Source: Tremella fuciformis
Lineage: Eukaryota; Basidiomycota; Tremellomycetes; Tremellales; Tremellaceae
Assembly (NCBI GenBank): GCA_032768795.1
Contig: CP136490.1
Span: 1,054,001 to 1,118,000, forward strand
Direction of reading: 5' to 3'
Length of the DNA: 64,000 nucleotides
Positions 42,701-53,748 of this stretch are shown one piece after another. Position 1 is the first letter of the stretch, and every line of letters begins with the position of its first letter. The notes below the pieces were generated by a model that ran no database searches, had not been told where the DNA came from, and was given only the letters and a program-made list of their open reading frames with translations. A program made the translations under genes and the position numbers.

Positions 42701-43515
42701 TCCCTCCCGAATGGTTCCCTGAGTTCTCCGCTGAGATTTTGCAGAATCGGGTCGGTCAAGGTGGGTCTCATCAGCGTAGCTCTTACGGGGCGAATTTCTG
42801 CGGGTGTCCCTGGAACGAAAACGGTAAATGGGGGAATTAAATAAGAAAATTCCGGCCATTCTGATTTCATCAGCACAATCCTAATATGCATTGTGTCCTT
42901 GCCAAATTGCCTTTCATCAGAGAATAAAGATCTATGCATGAGGCTGATGCATGGAATGATCTCTGTAGCAGAACCAATCGCCTACATAGCTACTGCCATA
43001 CCCTGCCCTATCATTGCACCAAAATGGTTACAATAGCGCAAGTCTGACAAGACTGCAATAGGCTTGCCAGGTGGCAGCTGTGACATAGCCCCTGTGACCA
43101 GCTTGGCATGCCTATGATCATCTGATCAGCCTAGCATGCCCAACAAGCACTTGCGCATCTCTTGATGAAGTGCTTTAGCTTGCAACTAATCAATGTTCTA
43201 CAGTACATCCGGCTTTGCCGGATGCTTGACCCGTAAGGGCTGCGATGGCTGCGCCGCTAGGCGCAAGGGGGGGTCTTGGGGGGGTGTCCCACCCCCCCAT
43301 GTCTAACGGAACCAAAGAACAAGGAATTGCATTAGGTTTTCCAAATTGCCTGAGAACCAATAACTTGAATACCTGATTAGAAATTCAGAGCTAAAAAAGA
43401 ATTGAAATAACGAGCTACGCCCTATCGCGCACTTTCCTGCACGATCTACCTAGTTGGCTGTCTTCCCTTCCTTTTGTCTCTCTATCGTTGGGGACCGCTG
43501 ACAGCTCCTCAGATC
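39795..43515. other. Gene-poor gap (3.7 kb)
   Basis: No spliced or unspliced gene can be supported. Base composition shifts towards A/T from about 42800 to 43470 compared with its surroundings, and that part holds a cluster of strong hairpins (43207-43299). A short repeat CCAAATTGCCT occurs at about 42901 and 43345. The last few hundred bases should hold the promoter of the gene at 43516. A decayed element is one possible source of the A/T-rich part. Confidence 0.4.
43207..43299. other. Four consecutive hairpins ending in a G7/C7 stem
   Basis: Within 93 bp lie ATCCGGC-TTT-GCCGGAT (43207-43223), CCC-GTAA-GGG (43230-43239), GCGCC-GCTA-GGCGC (43251-43264) and a stem of seven G and seven C with loop TGTCCCA (43278-43298). 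They sit in otherwise A/T-rich, gene-free DNA. This could be a transposon terminus, a structured RNA or a chance GC island. Confidence 0.6.
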
Positions 43516-45789
43516 ATGTCCGCTACCACGTCCCCTACGGTTTATACGCGACCACATCCCCAGGCCGAGCAGGTCTCGCCCATCACGTCGACCACTTCAC
43601 ATCCCAGCTCGAACACGACGCCTACACGCTCTCATCACCTGCAGGCGTCTGGATCAGGAGGGAATGGTCTCTCTCAGGACTACCCTTCGCCCTCTGCCTA
43701 CCTCAACCATGATGCGTACGCTCACGACCCCGCCACGCCCCACGGCTCGGTGCCAGCCCCCCTTCACGACATGGGAACGTTTGACATGTCGCAACCGCAC
43801 ATCTCGCCTCTTGACGAATATGGACTGTCGTACCAGGACTACAACGCTGTCGCGGCAGCTGGGTATCCGGTGGACAGCGGAGTTGGAGTGAGCGAAACGG
43901 CTGATCACGCGACGCCGTCCGCATCCCACCCCATTGAGGATGATCGTACACCAGTAGTCTCCGGAGATCAAGCCCCCATCCCATCATCGTCCCTCCCCGC
44001 GCCGCCCATGGCCCAACCCCTCATGTCCCCCTTTCGGCAGTTCGGCAACCCCTCCATGGTCCCATACCAATCACCGACGCATCCGCATCCCGCTTACATC
44101 GATCCCTCGACCGCGTTCTACCCGACATCTTACGCCGATATCAGCCCGCTTGACACCAACCCGACACCACTGGTGCCGATGCCCCCTCACTTTACGATCC
44201 CCATCATTCCCGGTCAGCCCTTTCCCGGTCAATTCCCTCCGCCGCATGGCTACGACTTTGGACCTGCTCGCAGTCGCGGCCCTTCGCCAACTTCGAGCAT
44301 TTCTTCCTCGGCTGCGTCGCTCGCCCGCTCCGGCTCCACCTCCTCAGAGCTCCGTCCTCCACGGCCCAAAGTCAAGCTCACCTACGAGGACAAGCGTAAC
44401 ATTGTGGAGTTGCACCGCCAGAATAGCTCGCTGAGGCAGGAAGACATTGCCAAGCAGTACGGGTCAGTCATGCGTGTCTCATGTGGCGAGATTAGCGACT
44501 GATCATCAGGGTTGATAGGAGTACTATCAGCAAGATCATTCTCGCGGCTCATCGATGGACGCAGCCTCAAGAGCCTCCTCAGCCCGTCGCACCCAAGGCG
44601 AACAAGTCTGTCGGAGGGCGATTTCCGGCTATTGAGGCCAAAATGCACGAGTGGATGGACACGCAGATCGCTCAAGGGCTTGATGTCCGGGACAACATTG
44701 CGCGAGACAAGGCCAAGGCGTTTGCGAAGGAGATTGGCTTCCCCCTGGAGCGGTTCAAGGCCTCGGCCAAATGGCTCGACAAGGTATGGCCCTCGTCTGG
44801 TTCTTGCTTATGTTGCTGATGTGCAGTTCAAGGACCGCAGGAAGGCCGCCGGGAAGCCGACAGCGTCGCCAATGCACGTCAACTATGGCTACTACCCGTA
44901 TACGACAGCGCCTTATCCGATGATGTCTCCGCTTGGTACTACTCCTCCGGTCATGCTGTCTCGCTCTCAGTCTGCCGCAACTCTCTCCTCTTCCGATTCG
45001 AGCGGACAAGAGGCGTTCCAGCCAAGCCCAAGCTACCCTCCGATCGACATGAACACTTCGGCTCGCCTAGTTGCAGCCAAATCGGAGACAGACCTCCTTC
45101 ATATCGACATGACACCTGGACGTCAACGCTCCCAATCGTCTCCGCAGGTCATCGAGCCAGCTTATATGTCACCTTCCTCCGGCAAGGCTTCTCGGTTCGC
45201 CAGACCTGCTCCCCTCAATCTCACCCGGCAGAACTCTTATCATGGGACGTCCCCGTCCCCGAGACGGCCAGTTCCGCTCAGCAGAGCAAACAGTAGTCAG
45301 CCCGGAATGCGACGGTCCCGTCCTACGTCTCTAGCTGCTTCGGCTTTCGGCATCACGCCTATCACCTCCGGCGATGAGATGTATTCACCGCTGCACTCTC
45401 CATCTACGAGTAGTGGGAGCGGTGGTGCGGGGACACACTCAAGGCAGCGATCCGATGTCAGTTTGGGATTCACTTCGTCAATGGGTGGTATGACTATCTC
45501 CCCCGACATGTCCGACTCAGGAGAACCGAGCATCGTCCACCATTTGCCAATGACCGTGCCACCCTTGACACCCGTCACGCCGAACCATGCGACTGGTGGG
45601 CCTGGAGTCTTTGCTGCTCAAGTGGACTTTGAGATCCCTGTCGATATGGGCGGCATGCCACCCCACACCCAATACGCCACGATGCCGAACAAGCACTATG
45701 GCCCACCCCCGCCGCACTCTGCGCCGTACATCGCCTATCCTCAAACAGACTTTGGACCGGTCTACGGTCACGAACAGGCTTGGAGCTAG
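43516..45789 (+). CDS. CENP-B-type helix-turn-helix DNA-binding protein
   Basis: Exons 43516-44462, 44510-44783 and 44827-45789 (introns 47 and 43 nt) give 727 aa. A disordered N-terminus rich in Pro/Ser/Tyr (residues 1-280) precedes an N-terminal CENP-B HTH (KVKLTYEDKRNIVELHRQN, then QEDIAKQYGVDRSTISKIIL, about 285-335). A second HTH of the CENP-B/Tc5 type follows (RFPAIEAKMHEWM, then AKAFAKEIGFPLERFKASAKWLDKFKDR, about 345-405). The tail is again disordered with many SP sites. There is no DDE nuclease domain, so it resembles a domesticated pogo-type DNA-binding half used as a host regulator. The intron positions fall between and inside the two HTHs. Target and role are unknown. The start ATG was preferred over an upstream TTG frame. 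Confidence 0.85.
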
Positions 45790-46146
45790 CAAAGGCGCCT
45801 TTGATGACCACCACGACGTCTCTTGTCCTGTCAGCCTTCGGTTGAACTATCACGATTCGAGTCCTTGACGATCACCATTGCACCATGGCGCCATCCTCAC
45901 GCATGCATCCACACGCATTCACGTCACACGACATCAGCAGTCACAACATACCTCGCCCATGTTTCACTTGACCTTCCACCTTCATGTCGTCTTGGGCCTT
46001 GATGATGATGAATCTCATGAATCATGCGGCATGTGCTGATTACTGATTGATTTGATGGTGGTCAGGTTTGGCAAATCATGCATCTGTCCCACGACTATTC
46101 TCGGACACTGGCGTAGCTAGGCTACGGTAGACCTAACACACTTTCC
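45790..46146. terminator. Convergent intergenic region
   Basis: 357 bp between two gene 3' ends. No coding signal is seen; it should hold both polyadenylation regions. Confidence 0.4.
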
Positions 46147-46975
46147 TCACAGGAGAGCCAGTACGGACAGTATGACGGCGAAAAGGCCACCTGCGGCGGG
46201 AACGACGAGTGTGCTTGCCCTGGAGCTTCAGCCAAATGCGTAAGCACGTGGATGGGATGCTTACCCGCCCGCCGCCGATGACTCAGATGCCGTGCTGCTT
46301 GAAGAAGTCCCGGTCGTGTCAGAGCCCGAGCCACTGGACCCCGTGCTGCCCGATGACCCGCTCGAGCCGGTGGCAGACGAGTTGGTCGCTGCGCTCTGAC
46401 CCTTGGCCGCCGCCTGGAAAGCGTCAAACGTCTTGGAACCGTTAGTCGCGGCGTTGATGCTGAGCGTCAGCCCTCCTTCCCCCAATACCAGCGCCCCGGA
46501 CTTACGCCATGACCATGCCGAGCGCGCAATGGGGCTTGCAGTACACCCAGGTGGGCGTGGTGGAGTTGACGAGGATCGAGAACTGCCATCAGCTTGGTCC
46601 GAGGCATTGAATGGAGACGTACCGTCTTGGTCTGGTTGTTGGTGATGGGCGTGAGCCCCGAGTCGAAGCCGCCCTCCGTCAGGGTGCATGGGTCGGCGAA
46701 TGTCGACTGGGTTGCGGTGTGGTTGCCGGCTACGAACTCAAAGCTGTCATCAGCAAAATACTCTGCGAGCACCACAAGGCGGTCGTACTTGACAATGTCG
46801 CCCATGGCAGCCTGAATCGAGTTGGGCGTGAACGTCTGCCTATCAGCTTCACCCCCTCGGAGATGTCCCAGCTCACCTTGGTCGTGTTCATGCCGACAAG
46901 CACAGTGTGCGTGGCGCCCAAAGCGGAAGAAGCGGCCAGCGCCACCGTGGAAAAGGTCAAGAGGGACGAGAACAT
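46147..46975 (-). CDS. Secreted GPI-anchored Ser-rich cupredoxin
   Basis: Exons 46975-46877, 46835-46623, 46582-46506, 46459-46265 and 46219-46147 (introns 40-46 nt) give 218 aa. The start MFSSLLTFSTVALAASSALGA is a signal peptide. The cupredoxin domain has FTPNSIQAAMGDIVKYDR, NHTATQSTFADPC and STTPTWVYCKPHCALGMVMAIN, where His, Cys, His and Met ligands of a blue copper site can be picked out. A Ser/Gly-rich linker (SSGSSGSTGSSGSGSD) and a hydrophobic tail (GGLFAVILSVLALL) make a typical GPI attachment end. Fungal relatives are extracellular serine-rich proteins. A role in copper handling or redox at the wall is an inference from family. Confidence 0.87.
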
Positions 46976-47541
46976 GTTTGCCAAAGTTGCTAATGAAAGG
47001 GGACGTGGCGATACTAGACCAGCTAGGGAGACCTGCTCAGAGAAAGAAGCGAAGAAAAAGGCTCGAAAAAAGAAATGGAGGGGCGTTGTGAAGTGAGACG
47101 ACGGAAACGGTGGGTTCATATATGCCTGCGAAAAGGCCGCAGTGCGCTCAGGTCGCGACGCTAGGCAGCACATGGGCCACCGCGGTCAAGGGGTCGTCGT
47201 CAAGGTATGAGCTCGACGACTGCTGCGCTGTTTCAAGGACTCAGGAGGTCGTCTCAAAGTTGCGGGGAACGTCATGCTACCCTCGCCAGGAGCTGTGGCT
47301 TGACTGGGCGTACGTATGTTCTCTAGGCGACTAAACCGCGCATTCTGTGCTGCCGCGCACGGACGATAAAATGATCCCGTCTCGTGGGCGAAGACTTGTG
47401 GATCGTACCTCTCTTATCTCGCATTCTACTTTGATCAATACCGTCCGACTGAAGCGACGCCGAGAGCTCTTTCGCATGTTTCTCAAGTATGCATACATGC
47501 AAAAGTTAGCAAAACCGCCTTCAGACGGGAGCTTGTGGGGC
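46976..47541. other. Intergenic, upstream of the cupredoxin gene and downstream of the tRNA
   Basis: No supported gene. The part next to 46976 should be the cupredoxin promoter (minus strand). Confidence 0.4.
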
Positions 47542-47545
47542 AAAA
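47542..47545 (-). terminator. RNA polymerase III terminator of the tRNA
   Basis: Four T residues on the minus strand start at the tRNA 3' edge. This is the minimum for Pol III termination. Confidence 0.5.
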
Positions 47546-47620
47546 GCCATCGGCGGGGCTCGAACCCGCAACCTTGGGATTACGTAAAAGTCCCACGCTC
47601 TGCCATTGAGCTACGAAGGC
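47545..47620 (-). tRNA. tRNA-Lys (UUU) candidate with an apparent 4-nt intron
   Basis: The minus strand folds as a cloverleaf: acceptor GCCTTCG/CGATGGC with one T-T mismatch, D arm GCTC/GAGC, anticodon stem TGGGA/TCCCA, variable AGGTT, and T arm GCGGG-TTCGAGC-CCCGC. The anticodon loop reads CTTTTACGTAA, 11 nt instead of 7. Removing CGTA one base 3' of the anticodon leaves CTTTTAA with anticodon TTT and a mature tRNA of 72 nt. That is the normal site of nuclear tRNA introns. The mismatch and a T at the discriminator position leave room for a pseudogene. Confidence 0.7.
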
Positions 47621-47621
47621 G

Positions 47622-47653
47622 GCGTGGCATACTAACCACTACGCCACGCACGG
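47622..47653 (-). other. tRNA 5'-half-like fragment (D arm with A box)
   Basis: On the minus strand GCGTGGC-GTAGTGGTTAGTAT-GCCACGC makes a 7-bp stem with a D-loop-like sequence. It contains TGGCGTAGTGG, which fits the Pol III A box. No matching anticodon or T arm follows before the tRNA-Lys begins, so it is half a tRNA fused to the front of another. Confidence 0.6.
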
Positions 47654-47897
47654 AGGCCCGTGCGCAAACAGAGTTTGCGCCAATCGCCTATATACTAGCA
47701 AAAAAAGAGTCCTATCCCAATTCAGTTTAATCATTGCATGGGCATCATTGCATGGGCATCGAGATGTCAGGATAGATAGGATCACTATAAAACCCATATG
47801 CGTTAGAGGACAGAGAGACACCGCCACATCCCTGCTCAGTCATAAGATAACTTCCCCGGCTCGTCACACCATACTGAGGAAAAATGTCCGTGAAGAA
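47654..47897. other. Intergenic, A/T-rich
   Basis: 244 bp with a duplicated TTGCATGGGCATCA (about 47731-47760) and an A7 run near 47700. No gene is seen. It is the 3' flank of the membrane protein gene and the 5' flank of the tRNA. Confidence 0.4.
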
Positions 47898-49136
47898 CTA
47901 AACATTGGTGACCTTGAGACCTCGGGCCTCGCCACCCCCAGTCACGCTACCTTCGCTACCAGAGCGGCGGTGCATGGGCTGATGTGCGCCATCATCGTAC
48001 CCACCATACGCATCCTCCTCGTTGTCGCCAAACTGATATGCCTGACTCGGGTCGAAGAAATAACCGTTGGATGTTCGCGGCGGTTGAGGGTGATGAGCAG
48101 TTTCGTCGGCGTGATTTTGCTGCTGTAGCTCTTCGTAGTTGTTGACGAAATTCTGCTGGGCGGCGTGAGCACCAAAGCCAGCCATGCCGGGAGCGGTGGC
48201 GGTGGACGCGCGATCACCATTGACAGGCATGGCGTGAAGCTCATGGGCGTACGGGTCGTAGCCGCCCGCCGGATCCTCGTAGCCGTACTTCTCCATCTCC
48301 TGCTGCGGATGGTTCATGAGGTCACCGCCTGCTGTCGCAGCGTAGTATCCACCGTATTGCGACATGACAGCTGGGCGCTCGTGGTCGTCCTCGTCATCAA
48401 AGTGTCGCGAAGATGCGGCAGCGGCCGCAGCTGCAGCCGCTGCAGCGACATCCCTGTCAAGCCGTTGACGACGCCTGCGGCGCAGCATGAAGACGATGAA
48501 CGCGAGCACAGCCGATGTCACGACCAATCCGACGACAACGAATGTTCCGGCTACAGCGCCTGTGTTGTCGAAGAAGCTGACCGAAGAGCTCCCACTGACT
48601 GATGATTGGGTTGAGCCCGTGTTGTGGACAACGATGGTTTGTGTGTACACCTTGCCATCGGTCCCGGTGCTCGTGGCGATAGAAGTCTCATCCGACGGCG
48701 TCGACGTGACGGTATGTCCGGACGCGTCGGTGGTCGTGACCTCAAATTGCGACGTCACATCTGATGTGCTAGACGGTGCTACCGAAGAATCGCTCGTAGA
48801 CGAGGGAGCCTGAGTACTGGACTGCGACGACGGCGCAGCTGAAGTCGAGCTATCCGAGCTAGACGACGACTGGTCTTGCGATGATGTTACGCTAGACTGG
48901 GTGACCGATGAGCTTGGCGCCTGAGACTGACTTTGACTTTGTTGCGCCGAAGAGGATGGCTGAGCAGAAGACGCAGCGCTCGAGGGTTGGGAAGAGGGAG
49001 AGGAGGAGGGATCGGCAGAGGCGGAGGGCTGAGAGGATTCGGCGGCGGAGGGAGCGGTAATGGTGTCGGAGGCCGTCTCAGATTGTGTGACGTCTGTTGT
49101 CGCAACCGACGTGATGCCAGACAAGACGTCGGCCAT
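47898..49136 (-). CDS. Ser/Thr-rich single-pass membrane protein (sensor-like), unknown function
   Basis: An unspliced frame of about 412 aa from ATG 49136 (MADVLSGITSVATTDV). The first half is almost entirely Ser/Thr/Gln, as in heavily O-mannosylated ectodomains. One membrane segment (TFVVVGLVVTSAVLAFIVFML, about residues 198-218) is followed by RRRRRQR, setting the C-terminus in the cytosol. The tail has a poly-Ala run, many Tyr/Gly/Gln and acidic patches. There is no clear signal peptide, so the membrane segment may act as a reverse signal anchor. The layout resembles fungal wall-stress sensors, but no WSC domain is present. An in-frame extension to 49280 was rejected as non-protein-like. 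Confidence 0.75.
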   Translation of the reverse strand: MADVLSGITSVATTDVTQSETASDTITAPSAAESSQPSASADPSSSPSSQPSSAASSAQPSSSAQQSQSQSQAPSSSVTQSSVTSSQDQSSSSSDSSTSAAPSSQSSTQAPSSTSDSSVAPSSTSDVTSQFEVTTTDASGHTVTSTPSDETSIATSTGTDGKVYTQTIVVHNTGSTQSSVSGSSSVSFFDNTGAVAGTFVVVGLVVTSAVLAFIVFMLRRRRRQRLDRDVAAAAAAAAAAASSRHFDDEDDHERPAVMSQYGGYYAATAGGDLMNHPQQEMEKYGYEDPAGGYDPYAHELHAMPVNGDRASTATAPGMAGFGAHAAQQNFVNNYEELQQQNHADETAHHPQPPRTSNGYFFDPSQAYQFGDNEEDAYGGYDDGAHQPMHRRSGSEGSVTGGGEARGLKVTNV

Positions 49137-50216
49137 GATGAGAGGTGGTGGCGAGAGGGATGGGCCAGTCGAAGAGGGGAGCGAAAGTCGCGTCAGCGCT
49201 TGTTCTCTGCTGACTTTTGAGAGCGCAGGGGCCCTGGGGGAGAAAAGAACGAGCGAAAGGACGCGGCGATCCGAACACAATGGAGCGCCGCGAGGGGAGG
49301 AATGAGTACAGTACGTGCTCGCTGACGATCCACGTTAGAGGAAATGATGATGGCAGATATGCAGCCAATACTGGAGAAGTGTGGACGGAGGACGACTGCG
49401 AGAACAAGGAGCAGGTTGGCACAATAGGGGAAACGACCCTGATCCAAGCAACACCGTGTTTCGTCTTCTCCTCATGTTGCACTGCCTTTCTGCTCCTCCG
49501 CATTCAGCGCGGCGATGATCTCTGTCCTACTTCGAGTGGAGTAGATGACATTGGACACTCACCGGCCATATTGACTTATCCTCAATGCTAGCTTTGTCTC
49601 CAGTCGGGCCAAGTCGAAGGGTAATGAATGTGGGTGATCAACGAGAGAGACGCGAGTGCCAAGCTCGTCGACAGGCAAAGAGTGACGTGAGCGCCGAATC
49701 GCAGGCGATGAACAGAGCGGGATCGACGATGATGGGAGAGGTGAAGACGGTCAGAGCAGAGCGAGATTGAGCTCTCGGGGATGTTGTTGTCGTGAGGTTT
49801 TCTTCCCACCACAGACGGGCGACGCACGTCAGTCAGTGTCCCTCGCCTTGAGCCCGGGCGGACAGAAGGATTATTGAGTTCAGGGGCACGCGCTTTGATC
49901 GTTTTACCCTGAAAGGAACCATCACCAAACAAAGTACCAAGTATTGCCCGAACGGGCACGTAAAACGCCAAGCCTTGGGTCGAGGGTCAAGACTGCATCT
50001 GCATCTGAAAGCATTGGCATTAGTCGTCAAAATAGTCGCAAAGCCCAGAAAGACAGCCAGGTCAAGCATCTATTCGGCAAGTATTCTCTTGTGAAAGACT
50101 CCAATCACCTCCAACACTTCCCGCTACTGCTTTTGATGCCGAGTGATGCGAGTAAATGGCGTAGAACAGCCAGATCGCAACCAAGGCTTTCAAGACGGTT
50201 TCTATTGATCAGCTTG
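49137..50216. promoter_or_regulatory. 1.1-kb intergenic region
   Basis: No gene can be supported on either strand. It should hold the promoter of the membrane protein (right of 49136, minus strand) and the 3' end of the glycosyltransferase gene. Confidence 0.4.
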
Positions 50217-53160
50217 CTAGCTGAACGTGACGGTCAACTCACTCAAATGCCAAGGGCCCTCCACAGTATCGGAACCCCTGACTTTGCTGGCCCGCATCAT
50301 GCGCCGTCCCAAAGCACTTTTCACCTCTCTAGTCGGGCCATTTTGAGCAGCTCCTTCGGCCGTCGAGGGCCATTTGCCACGATGAGCGAGCGGCGAAGAC
50401 AGCGCACGATTGACGCGCGACATGCGAGGACTGGTCGGCGCTGGCGGCACAGACGGGGGGACGAGATGCGCCTGCATGTCTGCCCTCTTGGCTTCTCGCT
50501 GCTGCTTGGCCATACGGATAGATTCGCGATACCCATCGACGCAACGCTGAGATGTCAGCTCATCGACTGGGTCAGGTCAGATGACCAACCTCCATTGCAT
50601 CCCACCACGTAAATCCGTTTACGCCTTCTCGACTGGCCGTCTCGCCCATCGCCGTCCGGAGGTGTCTGTCAACGACAAGACGGGCCAGCAAATGGGCATA
50701 ACCCTTGGCCGCACTTTGAAATTCTTCCGATTCCGGTCGGCGAGAGACATTCGGCCAGGATAGATGGGATGGGAGGGTGTAAAGGAGGCCGGTCCTTTCG
50801 GGCGAGACAAGATCGCGAGTTCCGTCCGCATCCAGACCGACCACGGGCTGACCATCAGTGACAAGCTAATCTTCATTCGCGCGACGTACCAAACCCGAAG
50901 CCAGCGCTTCCAAGACTACCTGCCCAAAAGTCTATTTCTCAGCGCTGCGACCGCATCCAGTAGTATCGACCGACCTCTGTGAAGCTGGGAAAGGCAAAGA
51001 TATCGGCACTGGCATAGCACATGGCTAGCTCCTCCCCGCCTCGATGACCCATGAATGTGGCGTCAAAACCTCGCTCGCGACAAATAGTTTCAAGCTCAAG
51101 CCGCGCAGGTCCATCCCCGACAAAAACGAGTTTGGGCAAGCTTGCTCCTGGGGCCAACAGAGCAGGTAGGTTGGCAAAAGCTGACAGGAGAAGATGGAGA
51201 TTCTTTTCCCAGGATCTGGTTATCAGTTTCACTTAAAGGTGTCGATTATACTGACATTCGACCGATGTAGAGAAGCACGCAACGCTCGTCTGCAGTAGAT
51301 GGCGAGGCTGTCCGAGGGATGCCTGCTGTCACGGAAGCTGAACCGACAGGCATGATTGCCGGACTTTCAGGCGGCGTCAATGGCAAAGACGCCTTGCGAC
51401 CTTGAAAGTTGTACCCGATAAAGTTTTCCGTTTTGCCCAGCTTGGCGATCTCGTGTACTGAGGCGGATATGGGCAGATGCTGTTTAATCGCCCCGGTGAG
51501 TACCTCTGGCTCTCTTGACGGCACGGCCGTGTGGACGCCCCAAATCTCTCGAAGGCCGCTGGAGCGCTTGTTCGGGGAGTATTGCGAAACGTCGACACCT
51601 CGAGGCCAAAGTCGCACACCACGGAAGGACTGTTCCTCCAGCTGGTGTAGTGTGGAAGGCGACGGACACAGAGTCAAGAGGGTTCTCACGCTCAGCTGAG
51701 TCACAAGCGGGTATGGAAATAGCTGACTTGGAGTAGAGCCATCTTTGAAAGCGCCACATGATCGGCTCGAGCCACGTCCACCCGAAGAGCTTTGCGTATG
51801 TGGCCAAGTTTGTGTGATACGAGGCCACAACGGCACCGGTGATACCGGCTCCCAAGGCCGGACCTTGCTCGCCCACCCATTCCCTGCCCATTAGTCACGG
51901 CTTAGGGACTCCAAGATCCGGGACTCACTCGCCGGCCCAACCCAGCTCCATTGCCATGAGAGTCTGTGCGCCAAGCCAAATCGGATCGACAAAGTGAACC
52001 ACATCGGGCTGAAAGTCTCTGATCGAGCGCATGAACTTCGGTCGGAGGAAGTTCAGCTTGAGGCCTGGATACACGACCAAGGGCACGCCGGCCGTCCCCA
52101 CAAGCGGATGAGAGGCGTAATGACTCATGCCAGTTCCGGGTCCGAGAAGCATGCAGTGGTGACCTTCGCGCTCGAGGTGCTCAAGCAGTCTTGCCAAAGT
52201 TCGGGTCACCCCATCGACCTTAGGCAGGAAATTCTCTGTCGCCCGTCAACGGAGCCGCCGGGGTTTCACTCACCTGTCACGATGACGATGCGCAATCCGG
52301 GTCTGCCTCTCCGCTCCGAAATCCAATCGGCCCTGACATCTTTCTCCTCGGTGGTCATATCTCTGCGCCACGCGTGATTCGAGTCCGTGCTCCGTTCCGG
52401 AATACACCGGGGACGAGGCTCATCTGCACCCCTGCCGAAAGACATCGCAGCGTCGGGCAGCTCGAAGTCTGGCATCTCGCCCAGCGGAGGAGGAAGCGCC
52501 AGCATCTCCGGCGAGATGTCACTGGTGGACTTTGACTTTGACCTCGAGTGAGGCCCGCTTCGCCATGACGCAGGGAAGTCAGGGGTGATAGGCGGGGTGG
52601 GCGGGAAGCGGCGGACGGGTGGGACGAGCATCTTTCGAAGTTTCGGCAAAGCGTTACTTCTGCTCGCTCTCACCGGCTTCTGAAAAAGGAGCTGCCCCGT
52701 CTACGCCACTGCGGCGGGCGCTCAAGCGAAGATGCGGGCGCGGATGACGACGCGCGACTAAAGGAGGGCAGCGAGGTTCGGCGCAGTGATGGGCAACGAT
52801 CGCCAGGTCCAGATGCTCTTCGGATCGCTGTTCTTCGGCGACTAGCTTGGGAAGAGATCCCACGGTGCTGGGCGGCCTGAAGCGCGCTCGGACTGTCGGA
52901 GGGGACGGTTTCGGATTGGATTCTGATGTTGATGCCGCACTTCGAGTCTTGTGGACGGTAGTCGCAGGCTCGTCTTGCAGTGGCTCCGAGGCCGCGAGGA
53001 GGAGAGCAGTCCCGCGCTGAGGATGGTGGCGAGAGTAGATTATATACAGGTCAACAAGAATGGACAGCAGTACGATCAGAGGTGCAAAGACGAGTTTGAG
53101 ATTCGCCACTGTGCTTGCGCGATATAAGTCGTCGCTGCTTGTCAACTTCCGGACGATCAT
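50217..53160 (-). CDS. GT4-family glycosyltransferase with N-terminal membrane anchor (SQD2-like)
   Basis: A multi-exon gene from ATG 53160 to the stop at 50217. Exon 1 begins with a membrane segment (LVFAPLIVLLSILVDLYIIY). The GT-B fold then starts with RIVIVTENFLPKVDGVTRTLARLLEHL (joined over the intron near 52230) and runs on with DVVHFVDPIWLG, SYHTNLATYAK, CPSPSTLHQLE and RLWPRGVDVSQYSP. Donor-site blocks are LLYIGRMS, LVFVGDGPARLELE and FPSFTE|TFGQVVLEALASGLPVVGLDADG, where the intron at 50932-50974 splits the classic ETFGQ block. The C-terminus (CVDGYRESIRMAKQQREAKRA) is basic. A 25-nt intron near 52690 and several other junctions are tentative. Substrate is unknown. Plant SQD2 and bacterial mannosyltransferases are the nearest families I can name. 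Confidence 0.8.
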
Positions 53161-53748
53161 TTGCCATCGCGTCTCTGGTTAGCGCCGCTCCTCTCCCGTT
53201 CACAAGCTGTCGGCCTTGCAATTAACCTTGAGACTGAAAGCTTGTGAAACCCGAGGAGCGCCGAGCAGGCGGCGGACCCGAGCATCTGACTGGCAGCTGA
53301 ACAAGAAGTTGAGGGACACGTTCGTGAGCGTGCATGACGTCCGAGGTAGGTGACTGACGCGCGGGGCGGCATCAGAGGCGTGAGAGGGAGGCGCATGTCA
53401 CCAGAGTGTCAAACATGTACAGACAAAAGATATGCAGAGAACACACGTTCTTATCTCGACAGACCCGGAGGCACGTTCGCCGGCATCGATTCAAGTTACT
53501 GGATTGCTGGCCATGTGGCTCTCGCGTGGAGGTAAAAGTGATCGAGAGGCGGCGCTGGCAATGACGCAGCGAGCACATGAGCAGGCCAGAGGCTCAGAGG
53601 CGTCCCGAACAGTCGCCGATAGCGTTGTACCGCTTGCCCTTGCGGTGACAACCATCGCGTGACACACGGACCCGCTAACCCGAAGCGCCGCCCGGAACGC
53701 CGAGACCGAAGCCAAGCCCATCCACTTCCACACGTCCCCCAACTACGC
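53161..53748. promoter_or_regulatory. Divergent promoter region
   Basis: 588 bp between the starts of the glycosyltransferase (minus) and the DUF952 gene (plus). No coding signal is seen. Confidence 0.45.
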
